Part shown: one piece after another, positions 1 through 12,500 of the stretch
Layout of the letters: every line of letters starts with the position of its first letter
Numbering within the stretch: the first letter of the stretch is position 1
From: Azorinus chamasolen
Taxonomy: Eukaryota; Mollusca; Bivalvia; Cardiida; Solecurtidae
NCBI GenBank assembly: GCA_963576725.1
Contig: OY755241.1
Coordinates: 80,449,153-80,513,152 of the forward strand
DNA length: 64,000 bases
Direction: 5' to 3'
Notes under the pieces: model-generated
The model's input: the letters and a program-made list of their open reading frames with translations, nothing else
What the model was told of the DNA's origin: nothing
Databases searched by the model: none
Program-made: the position numbers and the translations under genes

Positions 1-333
1 CGAGATGATCCGTAAATGTGTGACCTAGGCATTAATACTGAAATGACACGGTTTAATACGGACATAAAACGGTTTAATACGGAACGACACGTGTCAGGGC
101 GTATGCACGTCGGATGAACAACGGTTTGCTACGGTATAGTAAGAGTTAGTACGAATAAGAACTGTAGAGTATGGAATAGCACTGATGATCAGTGGTCAAA
201 GCTTAAACCTGTTCAAAAATTGTCACGGATATACAAGTACAGTAATGTACTACTACGTGTGACTACGGCTAAAATGCAAATTCTACGGATATAAAAGTAC
301 TACTACGTATGACTACGGCTAAAATACAGAAAG
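1..333. mobile_element. TACGG-rich foldback element, fragment
   Basis: The stretch is full of short TACGG/CCGTA motifs and is a close direct copy of about 37824-38100 (shared landmarks GGTTTAATACGG and ATCAGTGGTCAAAG). At the second locus the same sequence borders a large inverted repeat, so this is probably the right-hand part of a foldback-type DNA element cut by the window start. No coding potential is seen. Confidence 0.6.
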
Positions 334-2314
334 CTACGGACCAATACAGATTGCTACGAATGATACCGTAGCTAATCCGGCGTCAACTCCGTGAATGTGT
401 GACTTAGGCATTAAGGTGCCAGAATGAGCATTCTGAAATTGCGCAGCTTTTATTTTGACAATAATTGCCCTCCTCTCTTGTATAAGTGTCTTGTGTTGAT
501 TTCTGATGGAATGTTGTCCTACTTTTGTATGATATAATGAATGTAAGGAGCAGCAAGTTCATCAAAATAGGTAATTTAGTAATCTACCCCTGATGGACAG
601 CTTCATATCAATATGAAATATCCACAAAAGTATGAAGGAAATCCATCAGATAATAACAAATCAGTTATATACTGAAACCGGTCACTGGTTTCCGACAACA
701 TTTTGTTTTACATGGTTTCCATGGCAACTAGAATTCCATAAGAAAGGCCTTTATTTGAAGGAATCTGCAAAACAACATTCTAAGAATCATTTCTGTAAAG
801 TTTGAACCTGACTGGCTCAGCACTTATGGAGAAATTGTTTAAATATATTGACGCAGACGGAAGACAAATGATGTTCGACTAAAAACAGATGTCAGACATT
901 GGACAAATTTGAAGTTGTTCACCCCTTTATGCATAACAGATACTGTGCTGAGGGTATGTTGTGAATCGAAATCAGAATGTAAGGGTCAGTAATGGAAAAG
1001 TAGTAAAGTCAAGCAGGCAAAGCCACATACAAGACGCAACCACCACCAAAACACCGATAGACAGTACATGACACACACACACACACAACCACACACCCAC
1101 ACGCACACTCACACACGAGAGATGAACACATAAAACACCAACAGACACACAGGAACCAGACACAAACACTCCACATATGAACAAAACCACAAGCACAAAG
1201 ACGCAAGGCAAACAAAAGGAAGGGTGACAGAGAAAGTACCGCCAACACCAATAAACAAGGGACCATGATAGTCCTGTATTGCCCACCTTATTAATATATG
1301 TTGTTACCTACATCTATATAATTCTGATAGAGATACACCTACAGATCGTTCCTCTGACATCAAGATATATGTTTAACCTACATATGCAATGTATTTATAT
1401 AAATGTGAGGATTCCTGTGATAATTCCTGTGAGGGTTGGTTGAAATCCATTCAGTATTTTAGGAGATGCCATTTTTGAGAAATTGTTTAAAATCAATGTT
1501 AGCTCACATGTGACCTACTTATGCAATCAACCGGAACGACTTATATAACCTTTATTGAGGGTCACCTTAAGATAATTTCTGTGAAGTTTTGTTGAAATCC
1601 ATTCTGCAGTTTAGAAGATGTCGTTAAAACAAATTATTCATTGTAATATGTTTAAGTCCCCGACCAGAACGCCGAAGGGGACTATAGATTTGCACTCCGC
1701 CCGTTCCACCGTCAGTCCTTCTGTCGGTCAGTCACACTTCGGGTTTCCGGACTGTTTTTTAATCCTAAATATTATTGCACTTACTTTGGTTATTTTACGG
1801 AATCGGAGTTTGTTTTCTAAACCCTTGCATATATTGATGTGATATTTGGCATGTACATTTAGCATAATGCGTTACAGATCTAACTTTAATTTTGTTACAC
1901 TACATTGATTATTGATACACGTTTGGTTTTCCGGATTTATTTTTTAAAGCCTAGTAGATATAAAAGTGATATTTGGTATGTAGCTTTATTATGATTTGTT
2001 ACTAATCAGATTTGAATTTTGTTACGCTACATCGATTTTCACGGGGTTACAGTAGTTGACATTAAAATCAAGTCGGTAGGGAATATGACATTGCTTTTAA
2101 TGCTCCCATTACTTGTTAACACATTATACCCTAGTGACGTATTTTTGCGCATCTATAAAAATCACTTTATTAAACCATTGTGATAAATAGAGCATTTGCT
2201 CCTATAGGAGCAAATGCTCTATTTATCACAATGGTTTCAAACTACAAAATTTTAAATGTTTCCTTTCCTCTAGATAATGCTCTTTTTCGGTAGATTCATT
2301 CAAAGAGGTTGGGT
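334..2314 (+). repeat. Direct tandem duplication, unit 1
   Basis: This segment repeats almost base for base 1981 bp downstream. It carries the tail of the TACGG element (334-418), a CA-rich microsatellite at 1071-1117, and a perfect 66-bp palindrome at 2172-2237 centred on CCTATAGG. The 3' end stops inside a TTAA-flanked MITE at GGGTCTA, where unit 2 begins at CTACGG. Apparent reading frames over the CA-rich part are low complexity and are not called as genes. Confidence 0.9.
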
Positions 2315-4297
2315 CTACGGACCAATACAGATTACTACGAATGATACCGTAGCTAATCCGGCGTCAACTCCGTGAATGTGTGACTTGGGCATTAAGGTGC
2401 CAGAATGAGCATTCTGAAATTGTGCAGGGTTTATTTTGACAATAATTGCCCTCCTCTCTTGTATAAGTGTCTTGTGTTGATTTCTGATGAAATGTTGTCC
2501 TACTTTTGTATGATATAATGAATGTAAGGAGCAGCAAGTTCATCAAAATAGGTAATTTAGTAATCTACCCCTGATGGACAGCTTCATATCAATATGAAAT
2601 ATCCACTAAAGTATGAAGGAAATCCATCAGATAATATCAAATCAGTTAAATACTTAAACCGGTCACTGGTTTCCAACAACATTTTGTTTTACATGGTTTC
2701 CATGGCACCTAGAATTCCATAAGAAAGGCCTTTATTTGAAATAATCTGCAAAACAACATTCTAAGAATCATTTCTGTAAAGTTTGAACCTGACTGGATCA
2801 GCACTTATAGAGAAATTGTTTAAATATATTGACACAGACGGAAGACAAATGATGTTCGACTCAAAACAGATGTCAGACATTGGACAAATTTGAAGTTGTT
2901 CACCCCTTTATGCATAACAGATACTGTGCTGAGGATATGTTGTGAATCGAAATCAGAAAGTAAGGGTCAGTAATGGAAAAGTAGTAAAGTCAAGCAGGCA
3001 AAGCCACATACAAGACGCAACCACCACCAAAACACCGATAGACAGCATGACACACACACACACACACAACCACACACCCATACGCACACTCACACACGAG
3101 ATTAACACAGAAAACACCAACAGACACACAAGAACCAGCCACAAACACTCCACACATGAACAAAACCACAAGCACAAAGACGCAAGGCAAACAAAAGGAA
3201 GGGTGACAGAGGGAGTACCGCCAACACCAATAAACAAGGGACCATGATAGTCCTGTATTGCCCACCTTATTAATATATGTTGCTACCTACATTTATATAA
3301 TTCTGATAGAGATACACCTACAGATCGTTCCACTGACATCAAGATATATGTTTAACCTACATATACAATGCATTTATATAAATTCGAGGATCTACTGAAT
3401 ATAATTCCTGTGAGGGTTGGTTGAAATCCATTCAGTATTTTAGGAGATGCCATTTTTGAGAAATTGTTTAAAATCAATGTTAGCTCACATGTAACCTACT
3501 TATGCAATCAACCGGGACGACTTATATAACCTTTATTGAGGGTCACCTTAAGATAATTTCTGTGAAGTTTTGTGAAATCCATTCTGCAGTTTAGCAGATG
3601 TCGTTAAAACAAATTATTCGTTGAAATATGTTTAAGTCCCCGACTAGCAACGCCGAAGGGGACTACAGATTTGCACTCCGCCCGTTCCACCGTCAGTCCT
3701 TCTGTCGGTCAGTCACACTTCGGGTTTCCGGACTGTTTTTTAATCCTAAATATTATTGCACTTACTTTGGTTATTTTACAGAATCGGAGTTTGTTTTCTA
3801 AACCCTTGCATATATTGATGTGATATTTGGCATGTACATTTAGCATAATGCGTTACAGATCTTGCTTTAATTTTGTTACACTACATTGATTATTGATACA
3901 CGTTTGGTTTTCCAGATTTATTTTTTAAAGCCTAGTAGATATAAAAATGATATTTGGTATGTAGCTTTATTATGATTTGTTACTAATCAGATTTGAATTT
4001 TGTTACGCTACATCGATTTTCACGGGGTTACAGTAGTTGACATTAAAATCAAGTCGGTAGGGAATATGACATTGCTTTTAATGCTCCCATTACTTGTTAA
4101 CACATTATACCCTAGTGACGTATTTTTGCGCATCTATAAAAATCACTTTATTAAACCATTGTGATAAATAGAGCATTTGCTCCTATAGGAGCAAATGCTC
4201 TATTTATCACAATGGTTTCAAACTACAAAATTCTAAATGTTTCCTTTCCTCTAGTTAATGCTCTTTTTCGGTAGATTCATTCAAAGAGGTTGGGTCT
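2315..4297 (+). repeat. Direct tandem duplication, unit 2
   Basis: Second copy of 334-2314, with scattered substitutions and small indels (for example CA-rich tract at about 3051-3100, palindrome at 4153-4218). Unlike unit 1 it runs into the intact right end of the TTAA MITE, so this unit keeps the original junction. Confidence 0.9.
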
Positions 4298-4325
4298 AAA
4301 AATAGCTTATGGAGGAATGAGTTAA
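4097..4325. mobile_element. TTAA-flanked palindromic MITE, GAGCATTTGCTCC family
   Basis: Bounded by TTAA at 4097-4100 and 4322-4325. The ends read CACATTATACC and GGAATGAG, a loose inverted repeat, and the middle holds a perfect 66-bp palindrome (4153-4218) with GAGCATTTGCTCC arms. Non-coding. The same family occurs at 9468-9685, 10989-11209, 43977-44205 and 56317-56554. A piggyBac-type origin is inferred from the TTAA target. Confidence 0.75.
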
Positions 4326-5436
4326 CCCATGTGACCTACTTATGCAATGAAAGGAACGATTTATATTGTACAGTGTGATAACTGTGAATTGTACTGACAG
4401 AAGTAAATATTATAGACCCTGATTAAACTGCTCTTTCAGTAGTAGTTTGATCTTACGCAGAATTACTAATCAGATTTGAATTTTGTTACGCTACATTGTT
4501 TTTCACGGTGTTACAGTAGTTGACATTAAAATCAAGCCGGTAGGGAATATGACATGCTTTTATTGCTCCCATTACTTGTTAAGTCATGTGACCTACTTGT
4601 GCAATGAAAGGAACGATTTATGTTGTACAGTGTGATAAATTTAAATTGTACTGACAGTAGTAAACATTATAGTCCCTGATTAAACAGTAGTAGTTTGATC
4701 TGACCCAGAAATATACTTAGGGTAGTGCGGCTTAAATATTCTGATGCATTAACGGTTTTGTACAGCTTTCAGTAACAAACCAAGGCACATAGATATTCCT
4801 GTAAGAAGTAATGACATCGTGCATATCAATTGGATAGATTTTTAAAATAACACAGGGACACACATTTATTTAATAAGTACAAAATGTTTAGAATTCGATC
4901 TTTATAATTTCGTAAGAAAACAGAGCAGAAGCTGATCAGACGGCTCCTGCAGGGTTAATCTAATTTGGGTCTACACGTACTCGGTTTGCAAAGGCGTAGA
5001 AAAGCGTATTTATGGAGTAAAGTTGCTATAGAAAAACAATTTATAGCTATAGTTTTAACTGATTTAACATTTGGCTGAAAGATAGTACATGAAAATTAGC
5101 TTTAGAAAAGCACTTTATAATAATAATTTTATTGATGACTATATCGGACTAAAATGGCGGAAAATATTTACATAAACAATACAAGTTTCAATCGTTTCAC
5201 TCTTAACAAATATATGCTTCTTCATTACACCTTTTATCTGTTGAATATTCATGTAAAAATAATGACATAATGAATATTTATTAGATCGATTTATATAATG
5301 GCATATGTAAACACGATTGATTGGTGTTGGTAAAACCTATAGAGTCAATTCTATTACACAGCAGTACTGGTATGTCAAAAGCTCGTATTTGTTAGTCAAA
5401 ACCGATGGTTTCTTATAAGTACCAACCAGTAAGGAT
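4298..5436. other. Intergenic repeat-rich stretch, no gene seen
   Basis: The stretch holds diverged partial copies of the preceding repeat (landmark TTACTAATCAGATTTGAAT near 4464), and hairpin-prone sequence around CAGACGGCTCCTGCAGG near 4940. Much of it matches 38120-40240 in the second block. No reading frame stands out. Confidence 0.5.
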
Positions 5437-5683
5437 TTAACCCTTCCACCGCCAATGTCGCAAAAATACACCACGACAAAAAGTGCAGGCCCAGATCAGA
5501 CGCCGCCTTTTCAAGGCGGCGTCTGATCAGGGACTTCACTTTGTTGTCTCAAACACTATTTCTATATCTGTGCTTTATTCCTTTGAAATTTGCATTTATT
5601 TATCTCATTTTCTTATTTTGCCGAATGGTATAGCACAATTGGTTTGCAGACGACAATTAGAAATATGGCGCCGAAAGGGTTGA
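5437..5683. mobile_element. TTAA-flanked palindromic MITE, GACGCCGCC family
   Basis: Starts TTAACCCTTCCACCGCCAA and ends GGCGCCGAAAGGGTTGA, giving an inverted repeat of about 15 bp; the right TTAA has decayed to TTGA. The centre is the near-perfect palindrome GATCAGACGCCGCC/GGCGGCGTCTGATC. The block-B copy is at 40244-40489 with both TTAA sites intact; related copies are at 18874-19122 and 33625-33856. Confidence 0.75.
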
Positions 5684-6420
5684 TAGAAAATATAGATAAA
5701 TAGTTACCATTACAATATGAGTAATACCTTTCTACAAGGACCAGGCATTACTCATAGGTTAAGACTAATTCTTATTATGACTCACGGATACATGACTTTT
5801 TGGACATGGCAGAAACTGTAGTTCTAATAATATTATTTCATAAGCAAACAGGGAAGACCGTGGTCAGACCGCTCCTACAGGAGCCGTCTGATCTGGGTTT
5901 GCTATGTTTGCAAAAGCGTAAAAAGTGTATTTATGGAGTAATGAGTTAAATGGGTTGACGACTGCTTATTATGTATATACATACCGTCATATGTGTGTGT
6001 ATGTAGCCAGTCTGTAGGTTTATTTGCGAGTCCGGTAAGAACTAAAAAAAAATTTTTGACAGACAAATACTTTATTCACCCAGGATTTACAACATGGGGT
6101 TATTTAAATAATGTTTAACATCCTTAGCCCTTACAACGCTGAATTTTCAAATGAACTCTTCCAAAGTTCAAACAGGTCAAGCTGATGCTGAATATTTTGG
6201 GATTGTTCTAAAGAAAAGTGTAACATGAAGACAAACAGTGCAGACACTGATGAGAGGGCTCCTTTAGGAACCCTCTGATATGGATGGGTATACAGGGTTT
6301 GCAAAGGACATTAGTAACCCATGTCCCGCACAGTAAGGGTTAATATGTGAAAAAACATAGCACAGTAACTCTAGTTGCAATCGGTTATTTAACAGCGTAT
6401 GTGTATTCTACTCGTTTGGG
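5684..6420. other. Intergenic stretch with two short hairpins, no gene seen
   Basis: Contains palindromes around CGCTCCTACAGGAGCCG (about 5868-5890) and GAGGGCTCCTTTAGGAACCCTC (about 6250-6275), both of the 'GGCTCCTACAGGAGCC' type found across the window. The sequence corresponds to 40490-41130 in the second block. No coding signal. Confidence 0.45.
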
Positions 6421-6562
6421 TGTAGATTTTTATGCAGTGTTAGACACGAACCATTACCAGTCACGCGTCTGTGATCACATAAGTGCACAGTAAGCTGAAT
6501 TAAGCGACGGTCACACCCTTGCAACCGAGAAAAGGTAAAAACTCACTCCAAGACGTGTAGAA
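6421..6562 (+). promoter_or_regulatory. Putative promoter and 5'UTR of SDR copy A
   Basis: This stretch lies directly before the copy A start codon. It is well conserved at 41120-41288 before copy B and is absent before pseudogene C. I see no clear TATA box or initiator, so the transcription start is not placed. The start context AGAAATGG has A at -3 and G at +4, a good Kozak match. Confidence 0.35.
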
Positions 6563-6599
6563 ATGGCTTCACTCAAAAGTAAAGTTATACTCATTACAG
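6563..6599 (+). CDS. SDR copy A exon 1
   Basis: Encodes residues 1-12 and the first base of G13, the first beta strand and the TG of the nucleotide-binding loop. Donor is GTAAGT, phase 1. Confidence 0.9.
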
Positions 6600-9500
6600 G
6601 TAAGTGATGGTCTTTTTTTTATCTTTTCATGCGTGTGTGTTTGTGTGTGTGTGTTTATTGGTACGTGTGTGCTTGTGTTTTTGTGTCTTTGTGTATGATT
6701 GTGTCTGTGTGTATCTTATTGTGCATATGCGTGTGTGCGCGTATGTGTGCGCGCACGTGTACATCTTGCACAAGCATATATCCTAATTCATGCCAAAGTT
6801 GGCTCGTGAGGTCATCCTGGGATGTCGCGTACTGTTTTGAGGTCAATGTTACATTGACATTGACCTCTGACCACAGCTATAGAAAAATCATGTCCGGAAC
6901 ACATCTATAATGAGACAGGAATGCCAAATGTGGTGTTTTAGTACATCTTTGGATGGCGGAGTGTTGCGTACCACTAGACCTTGACGACGAACTCTGACCT
7001 CAGCTATAAAAAAAACCTTGTCTGGAACATAAATCCTATATTACTAGAGATAGGAATGTTAAATATGGTGTGTGATTGTATCTTGTGATGACAGAATGTC
7101 TGGTACATGTGTAATTCACTGTCATTACTGTGTCCTCGGCTATAGAAATATTGCCCAAAGCATATCTCCTATATAACTTGGTGCAGGAATTGTTAAATGC
7201 GGTGTGTTAATTCTTTTTTGGATGGCAGAGTGTCTCTTACTGTTTTCTCTGACCTCAGCGATCGACAAACCTTTCAGAAGCATGTTGTTTATATTACTTG
7301 AAGTAGGAAGGTCAAATGCGACGTGTGTATACATCGTGCCGCATATCGTTGTACCATTTTCAGGTCTTGTGACATTGACTGTGTCCTGTTACGTGAGGTA
7401 GGATTATTAAATACGATGTGTAGATTTATCTTGGGTTGGCTGAGTGTAACGTACTGTTTTCAAATCACTGTGACCTTGACCTCTGACCACAGCTATAGAA
7501 CTTTTGCAGAACAAACTGCATTACAGTGCCTATATTACCTGAAAAGGAATTATTTAGGAATACAAAATAGTATTATCTTTTGATACATCGTATGATGGCG
7601 GAGGGTCGCATATAGTCCAACAAAGTTCACCTGGCGTTAGCCTTTATCAAAGAATAAATTAAAGTTAGATGACACAGTATATATCAATACTCGCCAGTAC
7701 ATCGTACATAATAAAATGCACGGGAGACACGATATAATTTATCTGAGCCACAGTGCTGTCGATACATTTAATAATGGTGAATGGCATTTAACATGATATA
7801 CCTGTATATACCATGTGCACTCTCGTATAAATAATACACGAGGCTACCGAAGATATATATAAAAAACCCAGCGTTGTGTTAAATTACCTTAATTTAAGTC
7901 ATGTGAACTTTGCTGGACTATACCTGTTTCAACCAATGTGACCTTCACCATGACCTGACATCAGCTATAGAAAAACTTTCTCCACCGGAGGAAACCGCCC
8001 ATATTACTTGAGGTACTAAAACCAAATTTTGTCCAGAAAATGTGTCAAGTTTTGAATCACTGGGAAAAGGTTCGATACGTAGGCAGGCGACACATATGTT
8101 CCGAGGAACACCTGTCTAGTGTCGTTTAAGGTAACTTAAGTTAAAATACAGGTCACACTGTGCAATCTTTTAGTTTCATTTAGTAATATCATAAATAGAT
8201 CTGCTTACAAAACATATCTCAATGTCAGGTTTTGTTGCCACTTACTGGATGGAGCACATTTCTTGTTCAGATGTAGAGTTAGTGTGTAAACAATCTTGAT
8301 CCAGATAAAAATATCTGACCGGGTGTCATCTCATTTGGATCGTGTGATCGTGAACTATTGACATCATGCATAATTATCAGCTGAGTTTTATCATGTTATT
8401 TTGTTCCTGGCAGAAATACAAACAAATCTATATCGGTTCATAAGCAAACAGAATAAACAAATATCAGACGGGTTCCACATTGCTGTAATATCAACATTAC
8501 GGTCTGTTATAAACACACCCGGTAGCGCACATCTTTCTACATGGAGCTTCTTGTATTGAATACATAGATGGTTGCTTCGTGCAGCGTGGTAGCAATGCAG
8601 AAGGCTCCTCCGCATGTATTTTCATTATTAAGTGGTAATTATATAGTGGTTTAGTTGTTTAATTCATTGTAAGCCCCCCACCATCCCCCCTCTCCACCGA
8701 AGTAAGGGGGTATTTATAGAATGGGGGCGTTTATTGGTGAAATACGGTAGCTTTGCAAATCTAAGTTGAATCTAGATGAAACACCAAGTGATTCGGATTT
8801 AATCTGAAGTAAAATAATTGACGTTTTTATTGTATTCTTCGGAATGGAAATTAAATAAACCTTGTTATTTTGAAAATGAGTGCAAAACATCTTGCTAAAT
8901 AAGCTAAAGGCTCAGATGAAACCAGCGGTGAGTTGTAAAAACAAAACGTCTAATATGCGTCAAGTATACCCAGCCGGTAACCCGCAGGCCTATTGGACAA
9001 CTACCTTCGATTATTTCAGAGAAACAAGACATAATCCTGCCCCTGTTTGAGATTTTCGTATAATTTTCTTCAGGTATTAAAGTACCATCTGTAGTTAAGT
9101 CATTATTAATGACTCATATTGAGGCACTCTGACGCCTCTCCAAAGGATCAAACGCTCTATTTATCGCAACTGTTTCAAAACTACACAATTCTAAAATATA
9201 TATTTTCTCCAGTTAATTCTCCTTTTGGGTAGGTTTATTCAAAGAGACTAGGTCTAAAAATAGCCTATGGAATAACGGGTAAAAACCCCGATTTAGACCT
9301 CTTTTTGATGGTCGCATTAGAGAGCAATTACTGTTGTTAATGTATCCTCTTGGCTTCGCCATTTTACTCTTGCATTTCGCTTTCATGTATTTTCAAATGC
9401 AAAATGTTTCATCTGCTTTACGTTTCATTTTGAACTGGATCCTGTCGTGACATAGAGTTAACTCATTCCCTCATATTGACAACTTTTGACGACTCTGTAA

Positions 9501-12500
9501 AAGTCACTTTGTGAAACCATTGTGTTGAATAGAGCATTTGCTCCTAAAGGAGCAAATGCTCTATTTATCACAATGTTTTCAAACTTCAAAATTTTAAACT
9601 TTTCCTTTTCCCTAGTCAATGCTCCATTTCGGTAGATTTATTCACATATGTTGTATCTAAAATAGCCTATGAGGGAAAGGGTTAAACGGTATCTATTCTT
9701 ACATACGTACTCACAGATTCTCTATTGTCAGCAAAAAGAGTGAGTGAATGACTATTTGATGGTTTTATGCAGAATGAAAACGCATAACATAATCTCTTAC
9801 GTTTTCTATGCATCATTTCGCCCTGCATAAAGCAAATGACAAATCGAAATTTCTGTTATTTGTATGGACTGTATGGCTTGATCATGTGACCGTTTCGTGC
9901 AGGTTCTGGGGACGAAATGGGTATCGGCGCCGCAATAGCTAAGTATACAGTACAATTCAATCCAAAGTTGGTACTCACTGGAAGAGACAAACCGAGGCTG
10001 GATCGTGTCGGCGACCTTTGTAAGGAGGCAGGGCTAGCAGAGGACAGGGTATTGATTTATACTGCTATCATCGAAAGTAATTACACATTGATAGTTTAAA
10101 AGAGATAACTATGTAACAAAAAGGTACTGTCATCTGACGAACTTTTTATCAAATTTTGAGGGAGGTAACCCTATGACAGAAATTGCTAGTTGTGTCAGTA
10201 TTAGATGGAGGGATGAACGGAGGGAGGGTATTTGAGGGAGGGACACAGATATACGGACAGATGGAGAGAAAGAAAGGTTATTTATTTTGTGCAAAATAAA
10301 TGCAAGCATATTATCGTTCTATATCCCGATTTTCATGTTATTTTAATGTTCAGAAAAACCCTCAAAGACTATGTGATAGATCTACTTCTTACTTGGCGCC
10401 TAGTATGAGTATGTACGTCTTGCAATGATTAGCATTGATTCTGCCGTGGCGAGTATGTTATGGACGCACATTGTGAACGAACGATTTTAGCTTTGATATT
10501 TGTATTATGCAGATATTGTTAGTGGTGGCAGATGTTAGTAAAGACCAGGATCTGGAACGACTTGTGGACTTGACAGTCAAGACGTTCCACACAATCGATG
10601 TGCTGGTAAGTAGAGTTGATTTTACTCGTCTTTTTATAGTATGTATGGAGGACGATTAACTCCAAAAATTCATCATGCTTTGTTGGATTTCAGTTTGCAT
10701 CATGTTAAATGCATTATGCTACATAATTATTGTATGGCACGATGTACATCCTTCTTTCTTTGAAGTTTCTTTCTCGATCCGACATTCAACCTTCTCTGAA
10801 TGTATTTATTTATTATTATAAACGTCAAATGATTTGTTTTATTACCTTTGTTTCATTTTTAAGCTTCTTTAAAGCATATTATTTGTGCGATTTGCTTTGT
10901 GCTTGATGCGTTGTTCCAACTTCGCTACATTTGACCCCGCCCCGACCTTTATTGTTCTCTAGCAGCCAATAAAGATAAGCAAACAATATTAACCCTTTCC
11001 CTCATAGGCTACTTTTAGATACAACATATGTGAATAAATTTACCGAAAGGAGTATTACCTAGAGATTTTTTTTAATTTTGTAGTTTGAACCCCTTGTGAT
11101 GAATAGAGCATTTGCTCCTATAGGAGCAAATGCTCTATTTATCACAATGGTTTCACAAAGTGACTTTTACAGAGTCGTCAAAAGGCATCAATATGAGGGA
11201 ATGAGTTAAAGCTATTCAGTTGTAATCGCACGTTTAAAATAATTTGAAGGAGGGAATATAGATTTTTTTTTGAACTTTTAAAGATAAAATCCTTAACTTG
11301 TGTAAACATCGATCGGTAATTTGTTATGTAGTATTTTGCATTAAGGGAGGACAACAACATTCTCCCCCTGTTATTGGTTCAGTCGTCTGATCTGGATCTA
11401 TTGTGTTTGCAAAGGCGTAGAAAGGCATCTAAATGAAGTTACGGGATAATGGACATAATAATCATTATATTATATTAACCATTTCTCTGTTGAATATTCA
11501 CGCCAAAAAATATGACGTCATGAATGACATTATGACTATCAAATATGACATCATGAATATCAATAAGCTTAATTTTAATGTTAATTTTCTGAACACAGAA
11601 TTGTTTGCCGTGGCAGACATTGTAGATATGTATATTATTCCATAAGTAATCAGAGCAAACCATGAGTCCTACATGATTTGTCTGATATGGGTCTACTCTG
11701 TTTGAAAAGATGTGAAAAGGCATTTATATGAATTAAATATGGAAAAATAGTCAAACAGGGAGAGCCACACACGAAATGACACCGCACCAAACACCATCTA
11801 ACAAGAAACGGTAAAGCCACAAGACAAAACATAACATCAAGACGAAACACATTAAACTCTCGTCTACATCCAAAAGTTTTTGATTATTCAGCAGTGTTTA
11901 GAGCCCCCCACACGATTTTCTCTTTTTTCTCTTTCAAAATGTTCTGAAAATGAAATAAAGCTATGACATTTAAAGTATCTGTCATTAAAACTCAAAATGT
12001 CTGTCATTAAACTCTTTGGTATTTGCAAAATAGCGGTCCTGATGAACTGAAAATGTCATTTATAACTTTTTATTATTTACGGTATGTTAATGAAATTTGT
12101 AATCAATGCTCAAAATTAAAATAGTTTGGTAGAATTATGTTAAATGATTTCTTTCACCTGTGCTAGTATGGAAAAAAATTAAATAAAGGACACATTAACT
12201 TTTTTTCCAAACCACCTGTATCCGTCATAGTCACATACGGTTTCAAGTTAACGGTGATCTCCTTGTTGAATATTCATGTATGAAATAATGACATGAATAT
12301 TTATTATCTGATTTAGTTACAATGACATATATGCACAAGGTGGTTTTGTATTGGTAAACCGGTAGTCTGATCCATTGTAATTTTATATGCAAGCAAAGCA
12401 GACCCTGCTCAGATGTCACTGTTATGTGTCAAAGGTAATTTTGGCTATTACTTTTGACTTTGGTACTGATAAAGACTTAACATTTGATATGCATATGCTC

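Noticed and set aside
972..1286. Minus-strand open frames over the CA-rich repeat (also 2953-3265)
   Set aside because: Low-complexity Cys/Val-rich translations produced by (CA)n; repeated in the tandem unit without codon-level constraint.
2172..2237. CRISPR array or bacterial terminators suggested by many perfect palindromes
   Set aside because: Palindromes are dispersed, lack spacers of regular length and sit within TTAA-flanked elements in spliced eukaryotic DNA.
2942..3247. 101-codon plus-strand frame rich in His/Thr
   Set aside because: Opposite-strand reading of the same microsatellite; unit 1 has a stop here.
6604..6910. Cys/Val-rich frames after exon 1 of copy A (and 41351-41609)
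   Set aside because: Composition artefact of the GT-rich intron tract directly after the splice donor.
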